Source: Pseudomaricurvus sp. HS19 (GTDB taxonomy: Bacteria; Pseudomonadota; Gammaproteobacteria; Pseudomonadales; Cellvibrionaceae). Taken from it: a stretch of DNA of 64,000 bases. Location of the stretch: positions 62,001-126,000 of the forward strand of contig NZ_WVVW01000002.1 of the NCBI RefSeq assembly GCF_009857815.1, written 5' to 3'. Shown piece by piece: positions 56,760 to 64,000 of the stretch. Made by a program: the position numbers and the translations under genes. The notes under the pieces were generated by a model. That model made no database searches, was not told the origin of the DNA, and saw only the letters and a program-made list of their open reading frames with translations. Every line of letters begins with the position of its first letter. The stretch's first letter is position 1.

Positions 56760-57713
56760 ATGGACCTGTTGCTGATTCTGACCTACACCGCACTCTGCAC
56801 TGTCGTCTTCAAGGTCTTCAGGATCCCCCTCACCAAGTGGACAGTACCCACCGCCGTACTGGGCGGCATTGCACTGATCGGCGCCCTGCTGATCGTCATG
56901 AACTACAACCACCCCTACAGCAAGAACGCCCGCGAAATCTTTTTCAGCGTACCGGTCATTCCCGCGGTCGCCGGACTGGTGGTCGAGGTGGATGCGGTGG
57001 CCAACCAACCCATGCGTGAGGGCGACATCCTGTTCCGTATTGATCCGGTGCCCTACCAGGCCCGTGTTGCCGAAATCGAAGCGGCCCTGCAGTCTGCCGA
57101 GATCGACCTGCAACGGGCACAGGAACTGGTGCGACGCCAGGCGGGTAACAAGCGCGATGTGGATCTGGCCACCGCGCAGGTGGGCAGCCTTAAAGCCCAG
57201 CTGGCCAGCGCCAACTACGACCTGGAACACACCGAGGTGCGGGCCCCTGCCGACGGCATGGTAACGCAGCTGGCGTTGCAGCCCGGCACCATGGCGGTCA
57301 CCCTGCCGCTGCGACCCACCATGGTGTTTATCCCCAACCAGCAACGCATGATCGCCGGCAGCTTCTGGCAGAACTCCCTGCAGCGCATGCAGCCGGGCTA
57401 TAAGGCAGAGGTGATTCTTGATGGCGTGCCGGGGCACGTCTTCAGTGGCCGGGTCAGCCGCGTGCTGCCGGCACTGGCGGAAGGCGACATGCAGTCCTCC
57501 GGCAACCTGGTAGCCGCCAGCCAGCTGGCCGTGCATGGCCAGGCCATTGCCGTGATTGAACTGGACGAAAACCTGGATGACTACCTGTTACCCCGGGGCG
57601 TACAGGGCAAGATCGCCATCATCTCCGACCACGATCCCCTGCACGTCTCCCTTATCCGCCGCATTCTGCTGCGCATGATGGGGTGGCTGAACTACGTTTT
57701 CCCGATCAAGTAA
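56760..57713 (+). CDS. yiaV: YiaV-like HlyD-family membrane protein
   Basis: A 317-residue protein with two N-terminal helices (about 3-19 and 32-49) and a periplasmic membrane-fusion part: VIPAVAGLVVEVDAVANQPM, a short helical hairpin (about 100-150) and the VRAPADGMVTQLALQPGT lipoyl half (about 160-177). GGAGG lies seven bases before the ATG. It pairs with the YiaW-like gene, as in E. coli. No transporter of its own is adjacent, though the RND pump is just upstream; a link to it is not shown. Confidence 0.9.
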   Translation: MDLLLILTYTALCTVVFKVFRIPLTKWTVPTAVLGGIALIGALLIVMNYNHPYSKNAREIFFSVPVIPAVAGLVVEVDAVANQPMREGDILFRIDPVPYQARVAEIEAALQSAEIDLQRAQELVRRQAGNKRDVDLATAQVGSLKAQLASANYDLEHTEVRAPADGMVTQLALQPGTMAVTLPLRPTMVFIPNQQRMIAGSFWQNSLQRMQPGYKAEVILDGVPGHVFSGRVSRVLPALAEGDMQSSGNLVAASQLAVHGQAIAVIELDENLDDYLLPRGVQGKIAIISDHDPLHVSLIRRILLRMMGWLNYVFPIK

Positions 57714-57832
57714 AATCCTGCCTGCGGGGGGTGCCTGGCGCCCACCCGCAGTTGTTATCCGCAGTCTGCTGTGCGAGAGTTGGAACCAAAATAACGATGT
57801 CAGACCACTGACAATAATTCAGATTCCCGCCT

Positions 57833-58801
57833 ATGGACACACAGCTCCTGAACACGCTGCCGCAACCGGACCGCTTCTGTGAGCAGCCGGACGCCAATCC
57901 CTACTGGAACGAGAGCGTCTGGTTCTCCATCTCCATCCCCGAACAGCGCAAACACGGTTTTATCCAGTACTACTTCCGCCCCAACATGGGCCTGCTTAAT
58001 GGCGGCCCGGTGCTGTGGGATCCCAGCGGCACACAACCCTGGAACTGCCTCTACTACAACTGGAGCCAGCTGCAGGCCTGCCCCGAAGGCGCCGAGAAAT
58101 TCAACATGACCGCCAACAACTCGCTGTCGGTCAAAGTACTGGAGCCGCTCACCCGCTACGCCATCCACTACGACAACGATGGCTTTTTCATGGACCTGGA
58201 GTGGCAGGCCATAGCGCCACTGCACCAGCTCAAAAGTAAAACTGCGGCCCAGCAGGCGGCGCAGAAATACCACATGGAGCAGCCGGGACGCATGACCGGG
58301 GTAATCCGCTGCGAAGGTGACGAGTGGGCCATTGACTGCTACTCCATGCGCGACACCTCCTACGGTCCACGGGTCTATGACAAGTCCTCCTGCGGCGGCT
58401 ACTTCTGGGGTATTGCTGACGGCAGCGCCTTTCACGCCATCGCCAAGGGTGAGACAGCAGAGCAGGATGTGATTGGTGGCTTTATCTGGCGTGACGGCAA
58501 GATGGGCAGCCTGGTCTCCGGCAAACGGCAAGTGCTGCACTACGGCCGTGTCGGCCCGCGGGAAGTGCTGTTTGAAGCCACCGACGAGCACGGCCGTAAT
58601 ATTCGCGCCCACGGCCAGATAGACGAGGGACTGATTTTTACCGGCTACAGTGACCGTACCGTGGTCTGGTCCCTGCTGCAGTGGCAGTGCAACGGCGTTA
58701 CCCACTGGGGTGACAACCAGGAGTTCTGCAACACCCGCCGCTTCCGCCGTATCGCCCGCGGGCAATTGAAGCCCGGCCAACCCTCCCACAGCGTGGAATA
58801 G
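57833..58801 (+). CDS. DUF7064/AttH-like protein
   Basis: A 322-residue soluble protein with a strand-rich double-domain look. The block HMEQPGRMTGVIRCEGDEW followed by MRDTSYGPR resembles the EQ-x-G-x-G ... RD-x-SWGPR pattern of DUF7064 proteins, related to AttH and carotenoid 1,2-hydratase folds and often found near steroid or terpenoid genes. The catalytic role is unknown. The stop overlaps by one base a GTG of the next frame, so it is probably co-transcribed with the kinase-like gene. Confidence 0.72.
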   Translation: MDTQLLNTLPQPDRFCEQPDANPYWNESVWFSISIPEQRKHGFIQYYFRPNMGLLNGGPVLWDPSGTQPWNCLYYNWSQLQACPEGAEKFNMTANNSLSVKVLEPLTRYAIHYDNDGFFMDLEWQAIAPLHQLKSKTAAQQAAQKYHMEQPGRMTGVIRCEGDEWAIDCYSMRDTSYGPRVYDKSSCGGYFWGIADGSAFHAIAKGETAEQDVIGGFIWRDGKMGSLVSGKRQVLHYGRVGPREVLFEATDEHGRNIRAHGQIDEGLIFTGYSDRTVVWSLLQWQCNGVTHWGDNQEFCNTRRFRRIARGQLKPGQPSHSVE

Positions 58802-58806
58802 TGGCC

Positions 58807-59517
58807 ATGGCAGGACAGATCATTCTGGTAAACGGCACCTCCGGTTCCGGCAAATCAACCACTTGCGAACAGTTTGTGCGTGATGCCGACGACTTCTGGC
58901 TGCACTACGGCGTGGATCACTTTTTTGCATCCACCTTCCCGCGCCGCTTCGGGCATCACGGCGACCGCGCCGGTGACGGCTTCAGCGCTGTACCGGTCGA
59001 CAGTAACCAACCCGACGGGGCCTTGCGCTGGCAATTCAGCCCCCAGGGGCTCAGGGCCATGAGCGTTTTCCATGAATGGATTGCGGCCGCCTCGCGGCAA
59101 GGCTGCAATATCATCGTCGACCACCTGCTGATGTGCGATCCACCACTGCTACAGGATTGCGTGCAGCGACTGGCCGGCCTGCCGGTATTGCTGGTCAACC
59201 TGCAGCCCCCCTATGAGGTACTGGCAGAGCGGGTTGCCAGTCGCGAGATCGGCAACCGCTTCACCAACTCCAGCTACTCGGAACAGCAGAAAAGCCTTTC
59301 GCGGCAGCGTCTCGACCGGTTACGCCCCTGGTTTTACCAGGCGATTTACCAGAACACCCGCTGCGACCTCAGCATAGATACTTCAAACTGCCCTCCTGAC
59401 GAGGTGTGCCAACAGATCCGGCAACGCCTGCAGCAGGGCAGTGGCCACGCCTTTACAGAGCTGCTGCTGCAACAGCACAATGCCGGCACTGACGCAGGTA
59501 CAATAGCGAAGGATTAA
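58807..59517 (+). CDS. Chloramphenicol-phosphotransferase-like P-loop kinase
   Basis: A 236-residue P-loop protein resembling the CPT family: Walker A LVNGTSGSGKST near residues 7-18, an acidic HYGVDHFF segment, then IIVDHLLMCDP (about 100-110) where CPT has its catalytic region, and a basic LID-like SREIGNRF. CPT itself phosphorylates chloramphenicol in its producer; chromosomal relatives are mostly uncharacterised kinases, so resistance is not implied. ATG 58807 has GGAA about eight bases upstream; GTG 58801 is the alternative. Confidence 0.8.
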   Translation: MAGQIILVNGTSGSGKSTTCEQFVRDADDFWLHYGVDHFFASTFPRRFGHHGDRAGDGFSAVPVDSNQPDGALRWQFSPQGLRAMSVFHEWIAAASRQGCNIIVDHLLMCDPPLLQDCVQRLAGLPVLLVNLQPPYEVLAERVASREIGNRFTNSSYSEQQKSLSRQRLDRLRPWFYQAIYQNTRCDLSIDTSNCPPDEVCQQIRQRLQQGSGHAFTELLLQQHNAGTDAGTIAKD

Positions 59518-59559
59518 CCGCAGACCGCTGCCCCAGGAGACAGGAACCGCCAGCCTGCC

Positions 59560-61629
59560 ATGAATACCCCCAGACTCCAGCCGCTGATCGCGCTGATCGG
59601 GCTGTTATTGACGACCCTTTTTGCCGCTGTCGACTACAACCACTCCCGCGACCAGCGCACGGCACTGTTGAGCCGCGAGCTGGAGAACGTCAAGGACAAT
59701 ATCGAGATCACCCTGCAGCGCTACCTCACCCTGGTGCTGGCGCTGGAGGCGTTTGTGCAAGCCAACGCCGAGCAGTCACAGCCCGACCGCGACGCCTTCG
59801 GGGCTCGCTTTCTCGAGTTCGCCGAATTCCTGGAGCTGAGCAACCCCTACGTACAGAGCCTGCAACTGGCACCGGCCGGTGTGGTCACCTACATGACCCA
59901 GCTGCGCCGCAACCACGCCGCCCTTGGCCTCGACCTGCTGTCGGACCGGGACCAGCGCCTGCGCATGCTGGAGATCATCCGCAAGCGCAGCATTGTGGCG
60001 GAAGGACCGGTCAAGCTGATTCAGGGTGGCCAGGCCCTGATCATACGCAAGGCGATTTTCACACACCCGGGGGCGCTGGATCGCCAGGCGTTACGGGCGC
60101 GGCAGCAACTGGGGCCGGATGATCGCTGGCCCGATGATATTGCCGGAGACTTCTGGGGCTTTGCCACCCTGCTGGTGGGGGTCGACTCCCTGCAGGAAGA
60201 CCTGCGACTGCTGGAGCTGCCACCCTACTACCGCCTGGCCCTGCGTGACGAAAGCAGTACCAGCAAGGTCTACTGGAACGACGCCGCCATTTTTAACAAC
60301 GCCGATATGATCACCACCATCCAGCTGCCTCACGGCCGCTGGAGCCTGGCCATCCAGGATCGGCAGACGCCGCTGTGGGTGCGCCCACTGGTACTTGGCG
60401 TCACCGGCCTGCTGCTTACCATCATCGCCATGCGCATCGCCCGCCTGCTGGCACGCAGCGCAGCCGCCCGCGCCGAAGGCGCTTCCCGCAGCCGTTTCCT
60501 GGCCGCCATGAGCCACGAGATCCGCACCCCCATGAACGGCATTATCGGGGTGGCGCAATTGCTCGAACAGAGCCAGCTGGATCCGCGTCAAAAGGACCTG
60601 CTCAATCGCATCCTGGTAAACAGCAAACTGTTGTTGCGGCTGGTGAATGACGTACTCGATTTTTCCAAGATTGATGCCGGCGCCATGCGCTTCAGCAATG
60701 CTCCCTACAATCCCCGCGAGGTGGTGGAGAACAGCGTGGCACTGATGGAAGTGGAGGCCCTGGTCAAAGGGCTGCAAATCTATACCCATTTCCAGGGCAA
60801 CCTGCCGCAGGCGCTGATGGGAGACGAGATCCGCATTGAACAGGTGCTTCTCAACCTGCTCGGCAACGCCATCAAGTTCACCGAGCGCGGCAGCATCACC
60901 GTCAGTGTCAGTTCGCTGCGGGCCAACGCCGGCCAGTACATCTGCTACGCCGTTACCGACACCGGCAGCGGCCTCAGTGCAGCCGAACGCAAACGCCTCT
61001 TCCGCCCATTTGAGCAGATGGAAGCCGGCGTCAATTTCCGCCGTGACGGTACCGGCCTGGGACTGGTGATCTCGCAGCAGCTGACCCACCAGATGGGCGG
61101 CGAGATCACCGTCAGCAGCACCCTCGGCCAGGGCTCCACCTTCAGTTTTTACCTGCCGCTGGAATTGGTCGACACCAGCACGGCAACCTCCCCTGCCACC
61201 ACGGCAACTTCCCCTGCTACCAATACTGCCAGCCCGTTGCGCATACTGGTGGTGGATGACGTGGAGATGAACCGCGACATTGCCCGCATGATGCTGGAGA
61301 GTCTCGGCTACGGCGCCGATTGCGTCAGCGACGGCGGCGAAGCCATTGAAGCCGTGCGCCACAACAACTACGACCTGATCTTTATGGATCGGCAGATGCC
61401 GGGAATGGACGGACTCGATACCACCCGCCGTATCCGCAAGCTGCTGGCTTCTGGCTCTCACCCGTGGATCATTGCCATGACCGCCAGTGCCCAGGAAGAC
61501 GAGAAAGCCGAGTACCTGCAGTCCGGTGCCAATGACTTTATCGGCAAGCCGGTGGAGCTGGATACCCTGCAGGAAAAAATCAGCGTTTACCTGGCCCAGC
61601 GCGGGTCCGGCAGCCACAACAGGGCCTGA
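59560..61629 (+). CDS. Hybrid sensor histidine kinase with CHASE sensor and receiver
   Basis: A 689-residue membrane hybrid kinase. N-terminal helix about 8-24, a periplasmic CHASE domain (about 45-270; LQLAPAGVVTYMTQL and the later FWGFATLLVGVDS), a second helix about 275-297, then the HisKA domain with phospho-acceptor His319 in MSHEIRTPMNG, the ATPase boxes NLLGNAIKFTERG, DTGSGLS and GTGLGLVIS, a Ser/Thr/Ala-repeat linker (SPATTATSPATNTASP) and a receiver (about 560-680) with the acidic pair in LVVDDVEMNRD and the phospho-aspartate in IFMDRQMPGMDG. CHASE senses small extracellular ligands. No separate response regulator is adjacent. Confidence 0.94.
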   Translation: MNTPRLQPLIALIGLLLTTLFAAVDYNHSRDQRTALLSRELENVKDNIEITLQRYLTLVLALEAFVQANAEQSQPDRDAFGARFLEFAEFLELSNPYVQSLQLAPAGVVTYMTQLRRNHAALGLDLLSDRDQRLRMLEIIRKRSIVAEGPVKLIQGGQALIIRKAIFTHPGALDRQALRARQQLGPDDRWPDDIAGDFWGFATLLVGVDSLQEDLRLLELPPYYRLALRDESSTSKVYWNDAAIFNNADMITTIQLPHGRWSLAIQDRQTPLWVRPLVLGVTGLLLTIIAMRIARLLARSAAARAEGASRSRFLAAMSHEIRTPMNGIIGVAQLLEQSQLDPRQKDLLNRILVNSKLLLRLVNDVLDFSKIDAGAMRFSNAPYNPREVVENSVALMEVEALVKGLQIYTHFQGNLPQALMGDEIRIEQVLLNLLGNAIKFTERGSITVSVSSLRANAGQYICYAVTDTGSGLSAAERKRLFRPFEQMEAGVNFRRDGTGLGLVISQQLTHQMGGEITVSSTLGQGSTFSFYLPLELVDTSTATSPATTATSPATNTASPLRILVVDDVEMNRDIARMMLESLGYGADCVSDGGEAIEAVRHNNYDLIFMDRQMPGMDGLDTTRRIRKLLASGSHPWIIAMTASAQEDEKAEYLQSGANDFIGKPVELDTLQEKISVYLAQRGSGSHNRA

Positions 61630-61793
61630 CACGCCCTGATCCCGACCCTTCAGCGCCACCAACCACAACAGGGCCCAGGGAATGCCACACCGGCAGCCGT
61701 GAGCCATATCAACCACAAAGTCTCGTTGCGGGACTGCCATAGTTGCCGCCACAATGAAGCTTTCCGGGAACCTGTGTAGAAGACATACGAATT

Positions 61794-62594
61794 ATGATGA
61801 CCGAACTACTGCTCGGAACCGGCGTGGGACTGGCCCTGGGATTGACCGGTAGTGGCGGGGTACTGGCGGTGCCGGCACTGATGCTGGGACTGGGTTTCAG
61901 CTTGCAACAAGCCGCTCCCGTATCGCTGATCGCCATTGGTATCGCCTCCCTGATAGGCAGCCTGGATGGCCTGCGCCAGGGTATCGTCCGCTACCGCGCC
62001 GCGCTGTTGATGGCGCTGGCGGGCACAGCCTGCGCGCCACTCGGCATCTGGCTGTCACACCAGCTGCCCACCCACTGGATCATGGTGGTGTTTATTGCCC
62101 TGCTGCTGTTTATTGCCGGCCGCATGATCCACCAGGCACTGCAACCACCGGCTGACGCCAGCCTGCCCCTCGGCAGCCAGGGTAACTGCCTGTTGGATGA
62201 AGACACCGGCCGCTTCCAGTGGAACCTGCGTTGTTTCTCCACTGTTTTCGCCATTGGCGGTGGCGCCGGGCTCACCAGTGGACTGCTGGGTGTTGGTGGC
62301 GGCTTTCTGATTGTTCCCGGTATTCGTCACTTCAGCCTGCTGGGGATGCACAGTGTAGTGGCCACCTCACTGGCAGTGATCACCCTGATCTCCGCCGGCA
62401 CCGTGGCACAGTCTCTCTGGCACGGGGCGGTGATTCCTGTCTCCGGCTGGTGGTTTATTGGCGCCACTATTGTCGGCCTGATCGGCGGCCGCGCGCTGGC
62501 GCCGCGGCTGCCGGCCAAGGCTTTGCAACTGAGCTTCTCTGTGCTGGCGGTGCTGGTGGCCGCCATGCTGGCACACCGCTATTTGCTGGGCTGA
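61794..62594 (+). CDS. TauE/SafE-family permease
   Basis: A 266-residue inner-membrane protein of about eight helices. The two repeat halves are visible as GVGLALGLTGSGGVLAVPALMLGLG near 8-32 (marker only) and GGAGLTSGLLGVGGGFLIVPG near 154-174, the glycine-rich TauE/SafE signatures. Members export sulfite, sulfoacetate or related anions; the substrate is not predictable here. It starts 164 bases after the histidine kinase and is convergent with the lipoprotein gene. Confidence 0.9.
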   Translation: MMTELLLGTGVGLALGLTGSGGVLAVPALMLGLGFSLQQAAPVSLIAIGIASLIGSLDGLRQGIVRYRAALLMALAGTACAPLGIWLSHQLPTHWIMVVFIALLLFIAGRMIHQALQPPADASLPLGSQGNCLLDEDTGRFQWNLRCFSTVFAIGGGAGLTSGLLGVGGGFLIVPGIRHFSLLGMHSVVATSLAVITLISAGTVAQSLWHGAVIPVSGWWFIGATIVGLIGGRALAPRLPAKALQLSFSVLAVLVAAMLAHRYLLG

Positions 62595-62600
62595 TCCAGG

Positions 62601-63128
62601 TCAGCGTTTTTCGATCACCAGCAACATGGAGCCGACGTCGATACCGAACTTGCTCAAGTCCGATTCGTTCAGTAGTACCGACTCCGACACCAGGTACATG
62701 CGGTCATCAACCCGGATATCCAGGGTACCGTCGTTATAGGGGATGCGCAGCACGTAGTTGAGGAACATGCTATTGCCTGCCACTTCAATCTGCGCCGGAC
62801 CAATCACGTCGCCAGCGGTACCTGTATAGCTTCCGTCCCCATTACGCTTGAGAGTCCAGATGCGCTGCTGCTGCTCGCCGTCGTCAAACAGGAAGGACTC
62901 CTCCAGCGTGCCGGTATCGCCACTCCAGCTGGCATCGATACTGGCATTGAAATAGCGGATCACTTTGCCGCTGCGGTTCTTGATCACACCGTGGGCACTG
63001 AGAGTGCCGTCGAAAAACGTCTCCGGCTGCAGCTGCGGCTGGTTGTCGGCATAATCTCCCGGCACTACCGCGCTGCAACCGCACAACAGGGCAAGCATCC
63101 CCGGTAAAGTGACTTTCAGCCAATGCAT
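62601..63128 (-). CDS. DUF3833-family lipoprotein
   Basis: A 175-residue lipoprotein with signal MHWLKVTLPGMLALLCGC and the lipobox Cys at 18. The mature part fits DUF3833: SGKVIRYFNASIDASW, EESFLFDDGEQQQRIW, TGTAGDVIGPAQ and VDDRMYLVSESVLLNESDLSKFG. The function is unknown. The ATG at 63128 has GGGAG upstream; 63155 would precede the signal peptide with a non-matching stretch. The 286-base gap to the next gene holds no feature I can support. Confidence 0.85.
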   Translation of the reverse strand: MHWLKVTLPGMLALLCGCSAVVPGDYADNQPQLQPETFFDGTLSAHGVIKNRSGKVIRYFNASIDASWSGDTGTLEESFLFDDGEQQQRIWTLKRNGDGSYTGTAGDVIGPAQIEVAGNSMFLNYVLRIPYNDGTLDIRVDDRMYLVSESVLLNESDLSKFGIDVGSMLLVIEKR

Positions 63129-63414
63129 GTTTTCTCTCCCGCCGTAACCCGGCAACCCGCAACAGTGACATCACTGGGTACGCCGCTACCAGCCGGCTGG
63201 CTCACCTGAACGCTCAGGCGCACAGCACATCGGCACCCACTGTGCCGCGCATTGAACAATAGCGGTGTGTGTAACATCATGGCTCCCGGCCATCACCGCG
63301 CCGTATACGTCTGCTCTCCCGATAACCACAACGCCCCGGGAGGCACAGCCCTGTACCAGCAAACGATAATGGAGTATCGCCTAATGCCCATCCTCCCCAC
63401 GGTTCTCCACCACC

Positions 63415-64000
63415 ATGTCCGCTAACCCTCTGCTGCGCTGGCTGGCCGGTAAACTCCTGCGCCTGCCTCCCCGGCGCACCGGTAATATCCAGCTGGAAGC
63501 CGGTATCCGTGTGGTCATGCGCGATGGCGTGGAGCTGCTGACCGATCACTACTGGAGTGGCGACCAACCCCGGGGGCCGCTGGTGCTGATCCGCAGCAGT
63601 TACGGCCGCGGCGGCATGTTCGGTTTGATGGCAGCGCTGATGGCCGAGCGCGGCCTGCAGGTGATCGCCCAGAGCGTGCGCGGTACCGCTGGCTCCGGCG
63701 GGCAGCTCGACCCTATGCGGCAGGAGCGGGATGACGGCGCCGATACCCTCGACTGGATCCGGTGCCAGCCCTGGTACAGTGGCCAGATCTACACCTTTGG
63801 CCCCAGCTACCTGGGTAATACCCAGTGGGCCATGGCCGCCGGCAGCGGTGAAAAACTGCAGGGTATGCTGCTGATGATGACGCTCTCCAATTTTGGCGAT
63901 GAGCTGCGCGCCGGTGGCGGTTACACCCTGGAGGGCACCCTGGGCTGGACCCAGCTGATGCAGCAGCTGGTGGGCAGCCAGGCACTCAACAGCATGCAGC
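63415..64000 (+). CDS. CocE/NonD-family hydrolase (partial, runs off right edge)
   Basis: The first 195 residues of an alpha/beta-hydrolase. RDGVELLTDHYW near 36-47, the oxyanion-side LIRSSYGRGG, QSVRGTAGSGG (a strong X-Pro peptidase/CocE-family block) and the nucleophile elbow GPSYLGNTQW near 127-136 are visible. The C-terminal catalytic Asp/His and the jelly-roll domain lie outside the window. It would cleave an ester or amide, or be an Xaa-Pro acylase; which is not decided. ATG 63415 is the first in-frame start; the ribosome-binding site is weak. Confidence 0.88.
   Translation, partial: MSANPLLRWLAGKLLRLPPRRTGNIQLEAGIRVVMRDGVELLTDHYWSGDQPRGPLVLIRSSYGRGGMFGLMAALMAERGLQVIAQSVRGTAGSGGQLDPMRQERDDGADTLDWIRCQPWYSGQIYTFGPSYLGNTQWAMAAGSGEKLQGMLLMMTLSNFGDELRAGGGYTLEGTLGWTQLMQQLVGSQALNSMQ

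Noticed and set aside
58807-59517. Chloramphenicol resistance gene
   Set aside because: It only shares the P-loop fold of CPT; chromosomal relatives are mostly of unknown substrate, so resistance cannot be claimed.

Overview
The window comes from a Gram-negative bacterium, most likely a marine or halotolerant gammaproteobacterium of moderately high GC. This rests on lipoprotein and outer-membrane signals, an RND efflux pump, LutABC, SelD/SelU and genes for the marine osmolyte glucosylglycerol. I cannot name the genus from sequence alone. No rRNA, tRNA or CRISPR was found.

Bases 1-9311 form a defence island on the minus strand, visibly AT-richer than the rest. It looks like one tightly packed operon: an unknown 207-residue protein, HsdR, HsdM and HsdS of a type I restriction-modification system, then a HamA-like nuclease and a HamB-like helicase (Hachiman anti-phage system; the helicase runs off the left edge). 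Bases 9312-11149 are a seam with two unknown small genes, a decayed serine recombinase and inverted repeats, consistent with an island boundary.

Bases 11150-23341 hold a minus-strand glycogen operon, in transcription order malQ-glgB-glgX-glgP-glgC-glgA. Bases 23872-29004 hold an amine/amino-acid oxidase, an outer-membrane beta-barrel, a YkgJ-type cysteine-cluster protein, a glucosylglycerol-phosphate phosphatase and a SLATT-type two-TM protein. Bases 29154-34495 are a selenium block: SelD and SelU (tRNA 2-selenouridine synthase) followed by a PhnDCE-type ABC importer that probably brings in selenium oxyanion. Next come a DUF3313 lipoprotein, an SSF symporter, a GH13_18 sugar phosphorylase and a P-loop kinase; with the phosphatase at 27-28 kb they suggest glucosylglycerol synthesis and salvage.

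Bases 39838-42101 are the most novel-looking unit: a four-gene operon of a BLUF-like protein lacking the photochemical tyrosine, a small Ras-like GTPase and two Roadblock/LC7 proteins, closed by a strong hairpin. Bases 42227-46759 carry a TetR regulator with a clear palindromic operator, a divergent sterol-desaturase-family hydroxylase, RibBA with a degenerate GTP-cyclohydrolase half, and a cysteine synthase fused to a glutaredoxin. Bases 46764-51608 hold lutABC, an SDR and a LysR regulator divergent from an RND pump pair (51810-56161). The right end carries a palindromic intergenic repeat, a YiaW/YiaV pair, a DUF7064-like protein, a chloramphenicol-phosphotransferase-like kinase, a CHASE hybrid histidine kinase, a TauE/SafE permease, a DUF3833 lipoprotein and the start of a CocE/NonD hydrolase.
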